Shown here: piece after piece, positions 27,121 to 36,721 of the stretch | How positions within the stretch are numbered: the first letter of the stretch is position 1 | Layout: each line of letters opens with the position of its first letter | DNA from: an uncultured Rhizobiaceae bacterium | GTDB lineage: Bacteria; Pseudomonadota; Alphaproteobacteria; Rhizobiales; Rhizobiaceae | DNA length: 64,000 nucleotides | Direction of reading: 5' to 3' | NCBI GenBank assembly: GCA_958296345.1 | Contig: CATQIJ010000018.1 | Span: 20,294-84,293, forward strand | The notes under the pieces: generated by a model | The model's database searches: none | The model's input: the letters and a program-made list of their open reading frames with translations, nothing else | Told to the model about the DNA's origin: nothing | Program-made: the position numbers and the translations under genes

Positions 27121-27479
27121 TATTTTTCCTCCAAAATATTTTCGTATAGCTGTAATTTTGCGGCAAGAATTTTTGCGCAATTATTAAGGGATGCCTTTTG
27201 AAGTTCTAGGTTGTGAGAATGTTTTAGTAATACCTCTTTGCGTTCAGAAACGGTCTTATTACCTTGTTTATAAAGGTCAGCGAAGTATTTCATTCGCTTT
27301 AGTGACATGCCTGTTTCTCTTAGCGATGAAAGGAGAATTAGCCACTCGATATTTTCAGGTGAGAAACGTCGATGACCATCTGTCCCACGGTTTATTGGTG
27401 GGAGCAGGTTGGATTTTTCGTAAAACCTAATTGTATGAACACTTAGTCCGGATTTATGAGCAGCTTCTGAAATAAGCAT
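27120..27479 (-). CDS. MerR-family transcriptional regulator
   Basis: A 119-residue MerR regulator: HTH MLISEAAHKSGLSVHTIRFY, wing around NRGTDGHRRFSPENIEWL, then a long dimerisation helix. It lacks metal-binding Cys, so it resembles the organic-effector MerR group. It is co-directional with and overlaps the SDR gene (TAATG), so both share the MerR-type promoter just upstream; the regulator is presumably autoregulatory. Confidence 0.88.
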   Translation of the reverse strand: MLISEAAHKSGLSVHTIRFYEKSNLLPPINRGTDGHRRFSPENIEWLILLSSLRETGMSLKRMKYFADLYKQGNKTVSERKEVLLKHSHNLELQKASLNNCAKILAAKLQLYENILEEK

Positions 27480-27509
27480 GGTTTTCCCTGAGTTTTATAA
27501 ACTTAGGGT

Positions 27510-27540
27510 AAGTTACCAGCTTAGAGTAACTCTAAGTCAA
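27510..27540 (-). promoter_or_regulatory. MerR-type promoter with 19-bp spacer and dyad
   Basis: On the minus strand -35 TTGACT (27535-27540) and -10 TAACTT (27510-27515) are 19 bp apart, the long spacer bent by MerR activators. The dyad CTTAGAGT-A-ACTCTAAG (27520-27536) fills the spacer. It is placed to drive the merR-SDR operon. Confidence 0.75.
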
Positions 27541-27586
27541 GGCTGAATTTGGTATGGATTTGTTAGTGAAGAACTTTAGAAACTCG

Positions 27587-28096
27587 CTACTGCCGAGTGG
27601 CACCAAATGCTGTTGAGAGTAAATCAATTTGCTGACTTACTGCGTTGACGTGTTTCACTTCTTCTTTGGGTGCTTGGTGACCGTAAAGTTCTGCGTCCAA
27701 TGTCATGACGCGGTTTTGTAGAGCAAGAGAGCGCGTTACAAGTTCAATAAAATCTACAGGTAAATCATTCCAAGCATGGTTTTGCGAGCTATCATTTTGT
27801 TCTTCTAGCTTGATTTTCTTTTTTTCTTCCAGAATTTGATCTCTGGACATTTCGCCTTCGTTTACAGCGCGCTGAAGTAATAACCATGAGGCTAATTGCA
27901 TGAGACGTGTTGTAAGGCGCATGGATTCTGAGCCATAAAGCATGGCAGAAGCACGAGGAAGACCTTTCGCATTATTGCGACCTGGGCCATCAAGATAAGC
28001 AGCGCTCTCTTCAACTAAAGACATTCCGCCTTGAAATAATTTCTTGAATTTATCCGAATGAGCGAACTTTTCGGCTAGGTTTACAGTATTCGACAC
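27587..28096 (-). CDS. DUF1465 family protein
   Basis: A 169-residue cytoplasmic, mainly helical protein of DUF1465, found almost only in alphaproteobacteria. It contains the family core LVEESAAYLDGPGR and YGSESMRLTTRLMQLASWLL, and the late EVKHVNAVSQQIDLL segment. Function is not established. Intact; its neighbours DUF1192 and TrcR are also alphaproteobacterial-core genes. Confidence 0.85.
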   Translation of the reverse strand: MSNTVNLAEKFAHSDKFKKLFQGGMSLVEESAAYLDGPGRNNAKGLPRASAMLYGSESMRLTTRLMQLASWLLLQRAVNEGEMSRDQILEEKKKIKLEEQNDSSQNHAWNDLPVDFIELVTRSLALQNRVMTLDAELYGHQAPKEEVKHVNAVSQQIDLLSTAFGATRQ

Positions 28097-28230
28097 GCAA
28101 CTAATCCCTGCTGTATTTTACTAAAATTTAACCTAATCTATAAAGGTTTTGCCGTAAAGCTAGACGTTTAGAACTAGGTTAATATCAACAGGGTGCAAAA
28201 ATAGTGCCAAATTTTGCTTGCAATTTGGTC

Positions 28231-28258
28231 AAAAAAAAGAGCCGTTAAGAACGGCTCT
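28231..28258 (-). terminator. Rho-independent terminator after DUF1192
   Basis: AGAGCCGTT / AACGGCTCT stem of 9 bp with a 3-nt loop (28238-28258), followed on the minus strand by eight U (28231-28238). It lies downstream of the minus-strand DUF1192 gene. The region 28097-28407 between DUF1465 and DUF1192 holds nothing else recognisable. Confidence 0.88.
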
Positions 28259-28407
28259 GAAAAGTTAACAGGGAGGCATCAGATTTGATCAAAAATCTAA
28301 ATCTGATCACCAGAAAAATTCTGGTACTTCATTAATGTCCTATAAACCTTAATTTCTAGTTAATAGTCATAAAACGGCTAGAGATATGGCTATTTCAGGG
28401 CTTTAAC

Positions 28408-28596
28408 CTAGGATTTGAACAAAGCTGCTGCTGCTGAGAGATGCTCGCTTTTTTCTGATTTTGCTGTTTTCAGCCGGTTTATCTCTGTTTCTAAAGCCTC
28501 AATGGTCTCGCTAATTTCATCTATGGAGAGTTCTGAAAGATCTTGGCCAATTGTGTATTTTGCAATTCTCTTAGCTTTATCTTCTTCCTCATTCAT
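28408..28596 (-). CDS. DUF1192 family protein
   Basis: A 62-residue acidic helical protein: MNEEEDKAKRIAKYTIGQDL, then the family core LSIDEISETIEALETEINRLK. DUF1192 proteins are short, alphaproteobacterial and of unknown function. A terminator follows. The gene is divergent from trcR with about 150 bp between. Confidence 0.8.
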   Translation of the reverse strand: MNEEEDKAKRIAKYTIGQDLSELSIDEISETIEALETEINRLKTAKSEKSEHLSAAAALFKS

Positions 28597-28747
28597 TTTG
28601 GCACACTTTCTTTATTTTGTTTGCAAGCATCATTGTAAAAGAGTATAAGCAATTAACTTTCATGACAATGTAATCCTCTTTCCCGCAAGGGAGCCACCCA
28701 AAACTCGGGCCGGCACACAGGGGAAGTTTAACTTGAGGAGATTTTAA

Positions 28748-29443
28748 ATGGCTACACCACTAATGCCCAAAGCAACCGCTGTTTGGTTGGTTGATAATAC
28801 ATCGCTGACTTTTGATCAGATTGCTACATTCTGTGCACTGCATCCCTTAGAGGTGAGGGCAATTGCTGATGGAGAAAGTGCTCAAGGCATTAAAGGCATG
28901 GACCCTATTACAGGAGGCCAGTTGAGCCGTGATGAACTAGAGGCAGCGCAAGAAAATCCTCATCATAAATTGAAGGTTGCTGTTTCAAAAGTAATCGTGC
29001 CGCCATTAAAGAAAAAAGGCCCACGTTATACGCCATTATCAAAGCGCCAAGATCGCCCGAATGCTATTTTATGGCTTGTTCGTAGTCATCCTGAGCTTAA
29101 AGATGCTCAGATTATCCGCCTTGTTGGTACAACCAAGACAACTATCGGCGCTATTAAAGAGCGTACACATTGGAACTCTGCAAACTTGCAACCAATGGAT
29201 CCTGTTACGCTTGGTCTTTGTACGCAGATTGCTTTGGATGCTGAAGTTACTAAAGCTGCAAAATGGGCACCTGCTAAACCAGAGCCTGTTGAAGGTGAAG
29301 GCGTTGATACAATTCAATCGGCAGAAGAAACGCAGAATTACAATATTGATACAACACGTCCAGCGCCTGTTGAAGAAGAAAAAATCAGTGCTGATGATGT
29401 GTTTGCTAACTTCCAAAAGAAAGATGATAGCGAGGAAAGCTAA
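28748..29443 (+). CDS. trcR: DUF1013 cell-cycle transcriptional regulator TrcR
   Basis: A 231-residue DUF1013 protein; the family includes TrcR, an RNA-polymerase-binding regulator of cell-cycle genes in Caulobacter-type bacteria. The start MATPLMPKATAVWLVDNTSL and the GTTKTTIGAIKERTHW helix are conserved; the C-terminus is acidic and variable. AGGAG lies before the ATG. The 5' leader (about 28670-28745) is GC-rich with short stem potential (TCCC GCAA GGGA) and may be structured. Confidence 0.88.
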   Translation: MATPLMPKATAVWLVDNTSLTFDQIATFCALHPLEVRAIADGESAQGIKGMDPITGGQLSRDELEAAQENPHHKLKVAVSKVIVPPLKKKGPRYTPLSKRQDRPNAILWLVRSHPELKDAQIIRLVGTTKTTIGAIKERTHWNSANLQPMDPVTLGLCTQIALDAEVTKAAKWAPAKPEPVEGEGVDTIQSAEETQNYNIDTTRPAPVEEEKISADDVFANFQKKDDSEES

Positions 29444-29469
29444 GTCTTTGTTTTGTCGCACTTTGTTAT

Positions 29470-29493
29470 CGTTTGCGTGATTCCACGCAAACG
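29470..29493. repeat. Perfect 10-bp stem downstream of trcR
   Basis: CGTTTGCGTG / CACGCAAACG with an ATTC loop, 26 nt after the trcR stop. It has no U-run; the real terminator follows 33 nt later. It may be a transcript 3'-end stabilising structure. Confidence 0.5.
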
Positions 29494-29526
29494 CAAAGGG
29501 CTATAATTTGGAATATAAGAATGAAG

Positions 29527-29553
29527 AAGGGATGCAAATTGCGTCCCTTTTTT
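29527..29553 (+). terminator. Rho-independent terminator of trcR
   Basis: AAGGGATGC / GCGTCCCTT stem (one G-U pair) with loop AAATT, then a run of T to 29553. Confidence 0.85.
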
Positions 29554-29730
29554 GTGTGTTGGTTTATGCTGTGGAAAAAATGCTAAGTTATATTTTTAAC
29601 GCTTTTTTTGAGTCTAGAGTCACGGTTACTTTTCTGTGCATGAATGTTGGCTTTGCTTAACACACAGCAACTAGATGAGGGTCTAGTTAATAGCTTTGCG
29701 CAAGAGAGCAGTGATGCTATTGTTTTATTT

Positions 29731-30222
29731 ATGAAGATACGTGATGAAATTCTTGGCGACGAAGAAGCAATATATGAGCTGACCAAGCTCGCCTTTATGT
29801 CAGTTGATATGAGTGATGGTAGGGAGCCTGAGATCGTTGATGGCATTCGAAAGAGTGGAGACCTTACCCTATCACTTATCGCAATAGACGAAGATGAGAT
29901 CGTTGGTCACGTCGCTTTTTCTCCGGTGATCATATCTGTTCTGCGGGACAATGGTATGGCCTTGGCCCCATTTCGGTTCACCCACAACGGCAACGCGCAG
30001 GTATAGGCGCACAGCTAATCGAGGAGGGATTAGAGGCTTCGCTCACTTGATGCCTCCGGATGTGTCCTCCTAGGTGATCCAATCTTTTATAGTCGTTTCG
30101 GTTTCAAATCTTCGGGGGATCTTACATATGGCGAGATTCCTAAAGAATACGTGCAAGCACTTGCATTCAAAACCAAGCTGGCTAGAGGCGAAGTGCGATT
30201 TGCGCCCGCCTTTGAAGGTTAG
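29731..30222 (+). pseudogene. GNAT N-acetyltransferase with at least two frameshifts
   Basis: GNAT-family acetyltransferase of about 165 residues if repaired. The start MKIRDEILGDEEAIYELTK reads from ATG 29731. After GHVAFSPVII the frame is lost near 29935-29950 with a small deletion; it resumes in another frame at WYGLGPISVHPQRQRAGIGA (acetyl-CoA loop), and shifts again near 30033-30037 (two bases missing) before RSLDASGCVLLGDPIFYSRF and the end EVRFAPAFEG. The 3' half looks GC-richer than its surroundings. Confidence 0.82.
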
Positions 30223-30271
30223 TCAATTCCGTACTAGTGCAATCAACTAAAACCCAGCACCGCAGGATATT

Positions 30272-31057
30272 CTAATCATCCAGCGGAACGGTATAATTCA
30301 AGCCTAAACGTCCGCCGTCTGCGTAGATTGTTTGACCTGTCACATAGCTTGCATCGTTAGATGCTAAGAAGGCTGCGATGCTGGCGATTTCTGATGGGTC
30401 GCCGATTCTACGCATTGGGGTGCGGGATAGAACGCGTGCTTGAGCTTCTGGATCATTTGCAACGCTTTCAAGCATTTTTGTCATGATTGAGCCTGGCCCA
30501 ATTGCATTTACCCGAATGCCGTATTTTGCCAATGAGAGCGAAGCAACTTTTGTGAGTTGATTTACACCGCCTTTTGAAATTGAATAGGGAACTTGGTTCG
30601 CAATTGCAAAAACTGCGTTGACGGAAGACATATTAATAATGCTGCCTGGTTTACCGCCTTCTTCAACGTGTTTGACCATATGTTTGGCTGCTGCTTGTGA
30701 ACAAAGGAATGAACCTTTTAGATTTACGGACATTACGTGGTCGAAGTCTTCTTCGGAGATCTCCAGAAAATCACCACCTGATACAATGCCTGCATTGTTA
30801 ACGAGCACATCAATATGACCATATTCATCAATTGCACCCGCAATTAGATTATGAACATCAAGACGTTCGGCGACGTTGCAGTGGACATAAGAAACAGTAC
30901 CAATCTTGCGTAATTTTTGTTCCGCTTTTTGACCCGCTTTGTCATCAATATCGGCAATGATAACTTTTGCTTTTTCCCTTAAAAACCGCTCAGCAATCGC
31001 ATAACCGATGCCTTGTGAACCACCGGTGATGACTGCAATCTTATTTTCTAATGTCAT
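30272..31057 (-). CDS. SDR-family oxidoreductase
   Basis: A classical short-chain dehydrogenase of 261 residues: NAD(P) motif TGGSQGIGYAIAERF, NNAG, catalytic Ser in INMSSVNA, YSISK (Tyr-x-x-x-Lys), and C-terminal YVTGQTIYADGGR. It starts 4 nt after the end of the prpE frame, so both were probably one operon. Substrate unknown; 3-hydroxyacyl or sugar-alcohol dehydrogenases are similar. Intact although prpE is not. Confidence 0.9.
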   Translation of the reverse strand: MTLENKIAVITGGSQGIGYAIAERFLREKAKVIIADIDDKAGQKAEQKLRKIGTVSYVHCNVAERLDVHNLIAGAIDEYGHIDVLVNNAGIVSGGDFLEISEEDFDHVMSVNLKGSFLCSQAAAKHMVKHVEEGGKPGSIINMSSVNAVFAIANQVPYSISKGGVNQLTKVASLSLAKYGIRVNAIGPGSIMTKMLESVANDPEAQARVLSRTPMRRIGDPSEIASIAAFLASNDASYVTGQTIYADGGRLGLNYTVPLDD

Positions 31058-31061
31058 GCAA

Positions 31062-32962
31062 TTAAGCTTTCTGCTGGTCTAAAACTTCTTTGATTTCGCC
31101 CAGTATAGCAGGATCGTCAATTGTTGCAGGCATTTTCCATTCTAGACCGTCTGCAATTTTTTGCATGGTTGAACGTAGGATTTTACCAGAGCGAGTCTTT
31201 GGTAGTCGTTTTACTACAAGCGATTGTTTGAAAGCTGCAACTGGGCCAATTTTCTCGCGAACCAATTTTACGACTTCTTTTTTAATGTCGTCGTGGTCAC
31301 GGTCAACGCCCGCATTAAGCACCAAGAAACCACAAGGGCTTTGGCCTTTCATGCCATCTGCAATACCAACAACGGCACATTCAGCTACATCTTTATGGGT
31401 GGCTACAACTTCTTCCATGCCGCCCGTTGAAAGCCTATGGCCTGCAACGTTAATAATGTCGTCTGTGCGAGCCATTATGAAAAGATAGCCATCTTCATCG
31501 ATGAAACCTGCGTCTGATGTTTGAAAATAGCCTTTGAATTCATCTAGATATGCACTCTTAAAGCGCTCTTCTGCATTCCAAAGCGTTGGCAAACAACCGG
31601 GTGGAAGTGGCATCTTTACAACGATATTGCCGAGTTCTCCAGCAGGTAACGGATTACCTTCATCATCCAAGACGTCCATTGCGTAACCAGGCATTGGAAC
31701 GGTAGGAGATCCATATTTAACTGGAAGTTGACCAAGACCCATTGGGTTGCCTGCGATAGTCCAGCCTGTTTCTGTTTGCCACCAATGATCAATTACTGGA
31801 ACGCCGAGTTTATCTTCTGCCCAGTGAATGGTGGTTGGGTCAGCGCGTTCGCCGGCTAAGAACAAGTTCCTAAAATGTGACAAGTTGTATTTCTTGATAA
31901 ACTCGCCTTCAGGATCTTGGCCTTTGATTGCTCTAAATGCCGTTGGAGCTGTGAACAGAGTTTCAACTTTATGTTCTTCTATGACCCGCCAGAAAGTTCC
32001 TGCATCTGGTGTACCAACTGGTTTGCCTTCGAACAGAATACTCGTGGCACCTTGAAGCAGTGGCCCATAAACGATGTATGAATGGCCAACAACCCAACCC
32101 ACATCGAGGCTGCCCAAAAGACTTGCCCTGGGTCAACATCGTAGATTGCTTTCATGGTCCATTTTATTGCAACCATGTTGCCGCCATTATCTCGAATAAC
32201 ACCTTTTGGTTGGCCAGTCGTTCCTGAAGTGTAAAGTACGTATAAAGGATCAGTTGCTAAGACTGGTTCGCAAGGTAAAGTGTCAGCTTCTTTGCGCGCA
32301 TTTGCCATTTCAGTTGCATAGTCAAAATCACGTCCTTCAACCAAATCGCATGACTGTTGCTCACGTTGCAGAACTAGTGTTGCTTTTGGTTTCGAAGTTG
32401 AAAGTCTAATTGCTTCGTCTAGCAAAGGCTTATATTCAACGACGCGGTTTGGCTCGATGCCGCAGGATGCTGAAATTATAAATTTTGGTTCAGAATCATC
32501 AATGCGTGTTGCAAGTTCTGCTGCTGCAAAACCACCAAATACGACTGAATGAACAGCGCCGATACGCGCACAAGCAAGCATTGCAACCGCTGCTTCAGGG
32601 ATCATTGGCATATAGATGATGACGCGATCACCTTTGCCAACGCCATGACTTTTCATGACATTACCAAGAGCCATTGTTTCAATTAGCAGATCACGGTAGG
32701 TGAGTGTTCTTTTGCTGTCAGTGATTGGGCTGTCATAGATGATAGCTGGTTGGTCCGCACGTCCATTTTCAACATGACGGTCAACACAGTTATAACATGT
32801 GTTACAGGTCGCACCTGTGAACCATCTGCCATAAACGCCTTCATCTGCATCAAAAGTTTTTGTTGCTGGTGTAAACCAATCAATTTCTTTAGCAGCTTCT
32901 GCCCAAAAACCTTCAGGGTCATTTTGCCAGCTTTGATAAGTTTCAGCGTATTTCGATGTCAT
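31062..32962 (-). pseudogene. prpE: Propionyl-CoA synthetase (PrpE) with one -1 frameshift
   Basis: AMP-forming acyl-CoA synthetase that activates propionate (or acetate). The N-terminal frame from Met 32962 has the PrpE start YAETYQSWQNDPEGFWAEAA and the AMP motif YTSGTTGQPKG; near 32103-32108 one base is missing in FWAASDVGWVVGH, and the second frame continues to 31062 with the catalytic Lys in KTRSGKILRS. Adding one base gives 633 residues, the normal length. No other lesion was found. It is either a very recent pseudogene or a single sequencing error. Confidence 0.85.
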
Positions 32963-33052
32963 GTTTTTTTCCTCCAGCCATGTATTTCATGGCAATTTTG
33001 TCTTGGGGAAGTCTAAGCAAATAAATGAAGCCGAGTCTATTGCAACGATAGT

Positions 33053-33776
33053 TTACTGGTTTTGCAAATCTGCAATGTATTCAGCAAGCTCTTCGGCCCA
33101 TTCATCGTAACCTTTGGTTGATGCATGAAAGCCATCTTCTGAAAAATTTTCGCGTACAGGTTTCCACTTTGCAGCAGGAAATAACGCACCTCGTTCATAG
33201 CAAAGCTCACTACCCATTTTTCTTAAAATGCGCGAACGGATGCCTATGATTTTATTGAGCGGAGAGGGGAGTAGCGGGATTTGTTCAATGTCAATTATGC
33301 CAGACCAAATTACTTTTGCACCTGGGAATTTGAATTTAACGCATATAACAACCCGCCAAACTCTTTTTTAAAACGGCTTGCCGTATGGAAGTTTTTTGAA
33401 TCATTCGTTCCAACGTTGATTATAATATAATCATAACTTGCTTGCTCAAGATGAGGCACTACAAATCGCGTAATTCTCCTGCAGTTGCGGAGTTGTTTCC
33501 GAAAGATTGGATGGTAATCGAGCGGCCAGTTTTTTGCGCCAAAATATATGGTGTTCTACCTGCTACGCATTCTTTAAAATCAGTAACACCAACACCTGCT
33601 ACTGATGAGTCGCCTATAAACAATAAGTTTAAAGGCTTACCTTTGCCTTTTACCTCAACAAAAGGAATTTGTTCTGGGGGTGCCATGCGCATTGATTGTT
33701 TACGCACACGCAAGCCTTGGAAGATGTAAACCGGCAATGCGAGCCATGAGAAGAGTATTTCAGAAGGTGTAACCAT
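33053..33776 (-). pseudogene. SGNH/GDSL hydrolase with two frameshifts
   Basis: GDSL-type esterase of about 241 residues if repaired. It has an N-terminal hydrophobic anchor, block I FIGDSSVAGVG, block III VGTNDS, and block V DGFHAST. The frame breaks near 33471-33474 (RDFVVPHLE, T-run one base short) and near 33344-33347 (LNSKFPGAKV, A-run one base short). Both are single-base losses; the segments otherwise join seamlessly. Stop TAA is at 33053. Confidence 0.85.
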
Positions 33777-33821
33777 AATTAGCGTTTAATAATAACTTTT
33801 ACGTTTAGGTCAATAAAATAT

Positions 33822-34280
33822 TTATTTTTTGAGTCTGAATTTTTCATGACAACCACTGCAACTTTTTGCAGCGAGTTGAAATTGAGTTTTAACCTCATTC
33901 TGGTCCATGGAGCTCGTTGCAATACCTGCAAGCTTTCCAGCATCGTTACCAAGCTTGTCTGCTATTTTAATAAAATCATCCCACTCAACCCAAATAGCTG
34001 GCAAAGCTTCACTTGGCATTTCGAGCGAATCTGTTGGGAATTGTTCTGATATTTGGTTCGCATGGTTTTGGATATTCAATGCAGATGCAGAAAGTGTAAG
34101 AGCATTAAACTCTCCGTTCTTCATCATGGCTCCTATGATTTTCATATTCTTTGCAATATCGCTCATTGCATCCATGCGTTGTTTGATTACGCCCTTAGCA
34201 CCAGAGTGTGCATAGGCTAAGCCACTAAAGATAAGAGCAGCTATCAGGATAACTGTTTTCAGGCTTGATAGGGGTTTCAT
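33822..34280 (-). CDS. Cytochrome c' (class II c-type cytochrome)
   Basis: Periplasmic four-helix cytochrome c', about 152 residues. A signal peptide (about 1-24, ending AYAHS) precedes four helices and the C-terminal haem motif CSGCHEKFR. Met 34280 is preferred, with GGAAG 7 nt upstream. Such proteins bind NO or CO or act in stress protection. It follows the DUF4396 gene by 28 nt in the same direction, so it is probably in the CueR-type promoter operon. Intact. Confidence 0.9.
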   Translation of the reverse strand: MKPLSSLKTVILIAALIFSGLAYAHSGAKGVIKQRMDAMSDIAKNMKIIGAMMKNGEFNALTLSASALNIQNHANQISEQFPTDSLEMPSEALPAIWVEWDDFIKIADKLGNDAGKLAGIATSSMDQNEVKTQFQLAAKSCSGCHEKFRLKK

Positions 34281-34308
34281 ATAGGTTTCTTCCAAAGTGA
34301 AATGAGAA

Positions 34309-34758
34309 TTAATGGCAAGCTTTGCCCAATGCTTTGAGACGCCAATAATTATAAGGGAGTGGGGTGATAAAACCTGCGAACAACATAAATGGCAGTACCC
34401 ACCAGGTCAGCTTTGCGCCACCTGTTAAAAATACATCAACCGTGTTCATCGCAACTTCCATAGAGATCATGGAAATTAAAGACATGCCAATTGCTGTTTT
34501 AAAGGCGAGTTTTAAAATCATTTGGCGCGATAAAATAATTGTTTCTAATAGAATTGATGTTAGTAGCCCGTTGACAATTGCTAACGTCATGATCGCGATT
34601 GTTGGCCAGGGAATGCCTGTTAATTGAAAGAATAAAATTGTTCCCATATCACCAATTGAACAACCAAGAAGACACCATAATGTATTGATGGAGGCACGGT
34701 TCCAAGTGTGTTTGCAGCTCCAGTTAATGCCGCTGACTGATTGTAATAGAGCCGTCAT
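34309..34758 (-). CDS. DUF4396 membrane protein
   Basis: A 149-residue inner-membrane protein with about four hydrophobic helices and the DUF4396 motifs NTLWCLLGCSIGDMG and ISMISMEVAMNTVD. DUF4396 proteins are often found near copper and heavy-metal genes; function is unknown. It is the first gene behind a clear CueR-type promoter, divergent from cueR, and is followed by cytochrome c'. Cys, Met and His in the helices could bind copper, but that is inference. Confidence 0.82.
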   Translation of the reverse strand: MTALLQSVSGINWSCKHTWNRASINTLWCLLGCSIGDMGTILFFQLTGIPWPTIAIMTLAIVNGLLTSILLETIILSRQMILKLAFKTAIGMSLISMISMEVAMNTVDVFLTGGAKLTWWVLPFMLFAGFITPLPYNYWRLKALGKACH

Positions 34759-34790
34759 TTTTATGCTTTCAATTGACTATAGACAAGGAC

Positions 34791-34821
34791 ATTGTAATGC
34801 TTCCACTAACTGGAAGGTCAA
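34791..34821 (-). promoter_or_regulatory. CueR-type promoter, 19-bp spacer
   Basis: Minus strand: -35 TTGACC (34816-34821) and -10 TACAAT (34791-34796) are 19 bp apart, with the dyad CTTCCA-N5-TGGAAG across the spacer. This closely matches CueR/HmrR copper promoters. It drives DUF4396 and cytochrome c', while cueR lies on the other side. Confidence 0.82.
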
Positions 34822-34833
34822 GCAGGTGATTAA

Positions 34834-35220
34834 ATGAATATAGGTGCTGTTTCAAAAGCTGCGGAATTACCAACTAAAACCGTGCGTTATTACGCAGATA
34901 TTGGTTTGGTTGTGCCAAGTGGTAGGTCTCAAAATGGCTATCGTGTTTACGATGAAGCAGAAGTTCGCAAACTTGTATTTGTCAGGCGAGCAAGAAGTTT
35001 TGGCTTTTCAGTGGATGAATGTAGAGAGCTGTTGGGTCTATACCAAGATGACGGGCGCTCAAGTAGAGATGTTAAAAAAATTACACTTCAACGGATTGCT
35101 GAAATAGAGCAAAAAATGGCGGAGCTTCAATCCTTGCATAGCGAACTAACTCACCTTGCAAATTCCTGTCTGGGCGATGGTAGGCCAAATTGCCCGATTT
35201 TAAGCGGGTTATCTGTGTAG
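34834..35220 (+). CDS. cueR: Cu(I)-responsive MerR regulator (CueR/HmrR)
   Basis: A 128-residue MerR-family copper sensor: HTH NIGAVSKAAELPTKTVRYYA, wing RSQNGYRVYDEAEV, dimerisation helix, and the C-terminal metal loop CLGDGRPNCPIL with the two Cys that bind Cu(I). It is divergent from DUF4396 with a CueR promoter between them. Its usual partner, a copper P-type ATPase, is absent from the window. Confidence 0.92.
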   Translation: MNIGAVSKAAELPTKTVRYYADIGLVVPSGRSQNGYRVYDEAEVRKLVFVRRARSFGFSVDECRELLGLYQDDGRSSRDVKKITLQRIAEIEQKMAELQSLHSELTHLANSCLGDGRPNCPILSGLSV

Positions 35221-35234
35221 GAGAGATGATGCAA

Positions 35235-36425
35235 TTAGTAACTGTTATAAACTCTTTTTGTATCTTTCTGAGAGGGTATCGTCCAAACCGTTAGTAGTGA
35301 AGCTAATCCTGTGCAGCCAGCTATCATGAGTGCCAGTTGATAATTGCCTGACAATTCGTATAGATAACCGGCAAGTATAGGGCCTATTAACCCTGCAATG
35401 CCCTATGCCGTAAAAATACGGCCATAAATTTTTATGCCATCTGCAGAACCAAAAAGTGCTCCTACAACCGCCGGGTATGCTGCAATGATTGCACCATAAG
35501 AAAATCCAATGATTGCAAGGCAAGACAAAACCAATAATCCGCTGTCAAAGAATGCTAGCAAGAAAAGACCGACACTTGAAAGGGTAGGGAATATTATAAG
35601 AACCTGTTTGATGGGTAGCTTGTCTGCAAGGTTGCCGCCCATGAGACTACCGACCATATTAAAGATCGCAATTATAATAGGTGCTAGTAATACTCGCTGG
35701 TCATCAAGACCACTTGCACGAGTAATCCCCGTTGCATGACCTATTGCTATCAAACCAGCGGCAACTGCTGTTCCATAGCCAATCCAAAGTTTGATGATGA
35801 GAATTTTATGAGAGGAATTATCTTCATTCTCTAAAGGGGATGTAAGCTTTAGTTTTGTATTTGCCATCGCCAATAGTCCGCAGCAAATTGGAATAACTAA
35901 GACAAGACAGATCGCTAGTCCTTGCATTGCACCAGCAAAGCCATTGTTGGTTAGAAGCATATTGAAAAATAGTGGTGAGATAACTGCGCCAAGGGCATAG
36001 CAGGCGGTAATGATGCCCATGGCAAGCCCCTTCCATTGCGGATTTGCCTGAGCTGATATTTGCAAGGTAAATCCATATCCAAGGCCGTTGGCAACTCCAA
36101 ACAACAAACTGTATTCCAGCCAGACGATTGGTAGGCTGCTTGCAGCACTCGCTAACGCACAGCCTGTTGCCCCAAGAATACAGATAAATGCCACAAGCAA
36201 TGGCGGGCGTAAACGTGCGTAAATGTGATGGCCAAACAAGACGCTTAATGTTAGAAAACCAAGTGCTAGGGAATAGGTCGCACTAACCATTGACCGTGAT
36301 GCGTGAAAGGAATTTTCCAAAGGCTCTAGAAACACAGAAAACGAATGAATTGAACCCAGTATCAACATCAAAATCATGCCTGCGCATAAAACCAAAATAC
36401 CATTACGTTGGAATTTCTGGGGCAC
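35235..36425 (-). pseudogene. MFS transporter with in-frame TAG
   Basis: Major facilitator transporter of the oxalate/formate-antiporter-like group, 396 residues if read through, with twelve hydrophobic helices. The frame is continuous from Met 36425 to TAA at 35235 except for TAG at 35403-35405 in GRIFTA-stop-GIAGLIGP. Family members read TAWG here, so Trp TGG to TAG is inferred. The stop removes the last two helices. There is no frameshift anywhere in the gene. The 296 bases upstream (36426-36721) hold nothing recognisable. Confidence 0.85.
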
Positions 36426-36721
36426 CTTATGAACCTTGCTTTGATAATCACAAAATAAATTTGCTTACGGACAGTGTTATACAAGATAGCAGAGAAATGG
36501 ATATGTGTCTGTTTTTGGTTTTGGGAAATGTTGGCTAATGGCTGTTGCTGATCCAAAGCGGTAATTTAGTTTTCGATACCTTGTGTCAATTATAAACTTT
36601 AACGGACATTGCTATGCAATGTATTTTTATTTATTTGTTACAATGTCGAGAAAGAACGCAAGTTTTAAAATTCGTAGAAATATTAAAGTTAATAGAAAGT
36701 TAATAGATTGAGTGGTTTCAT

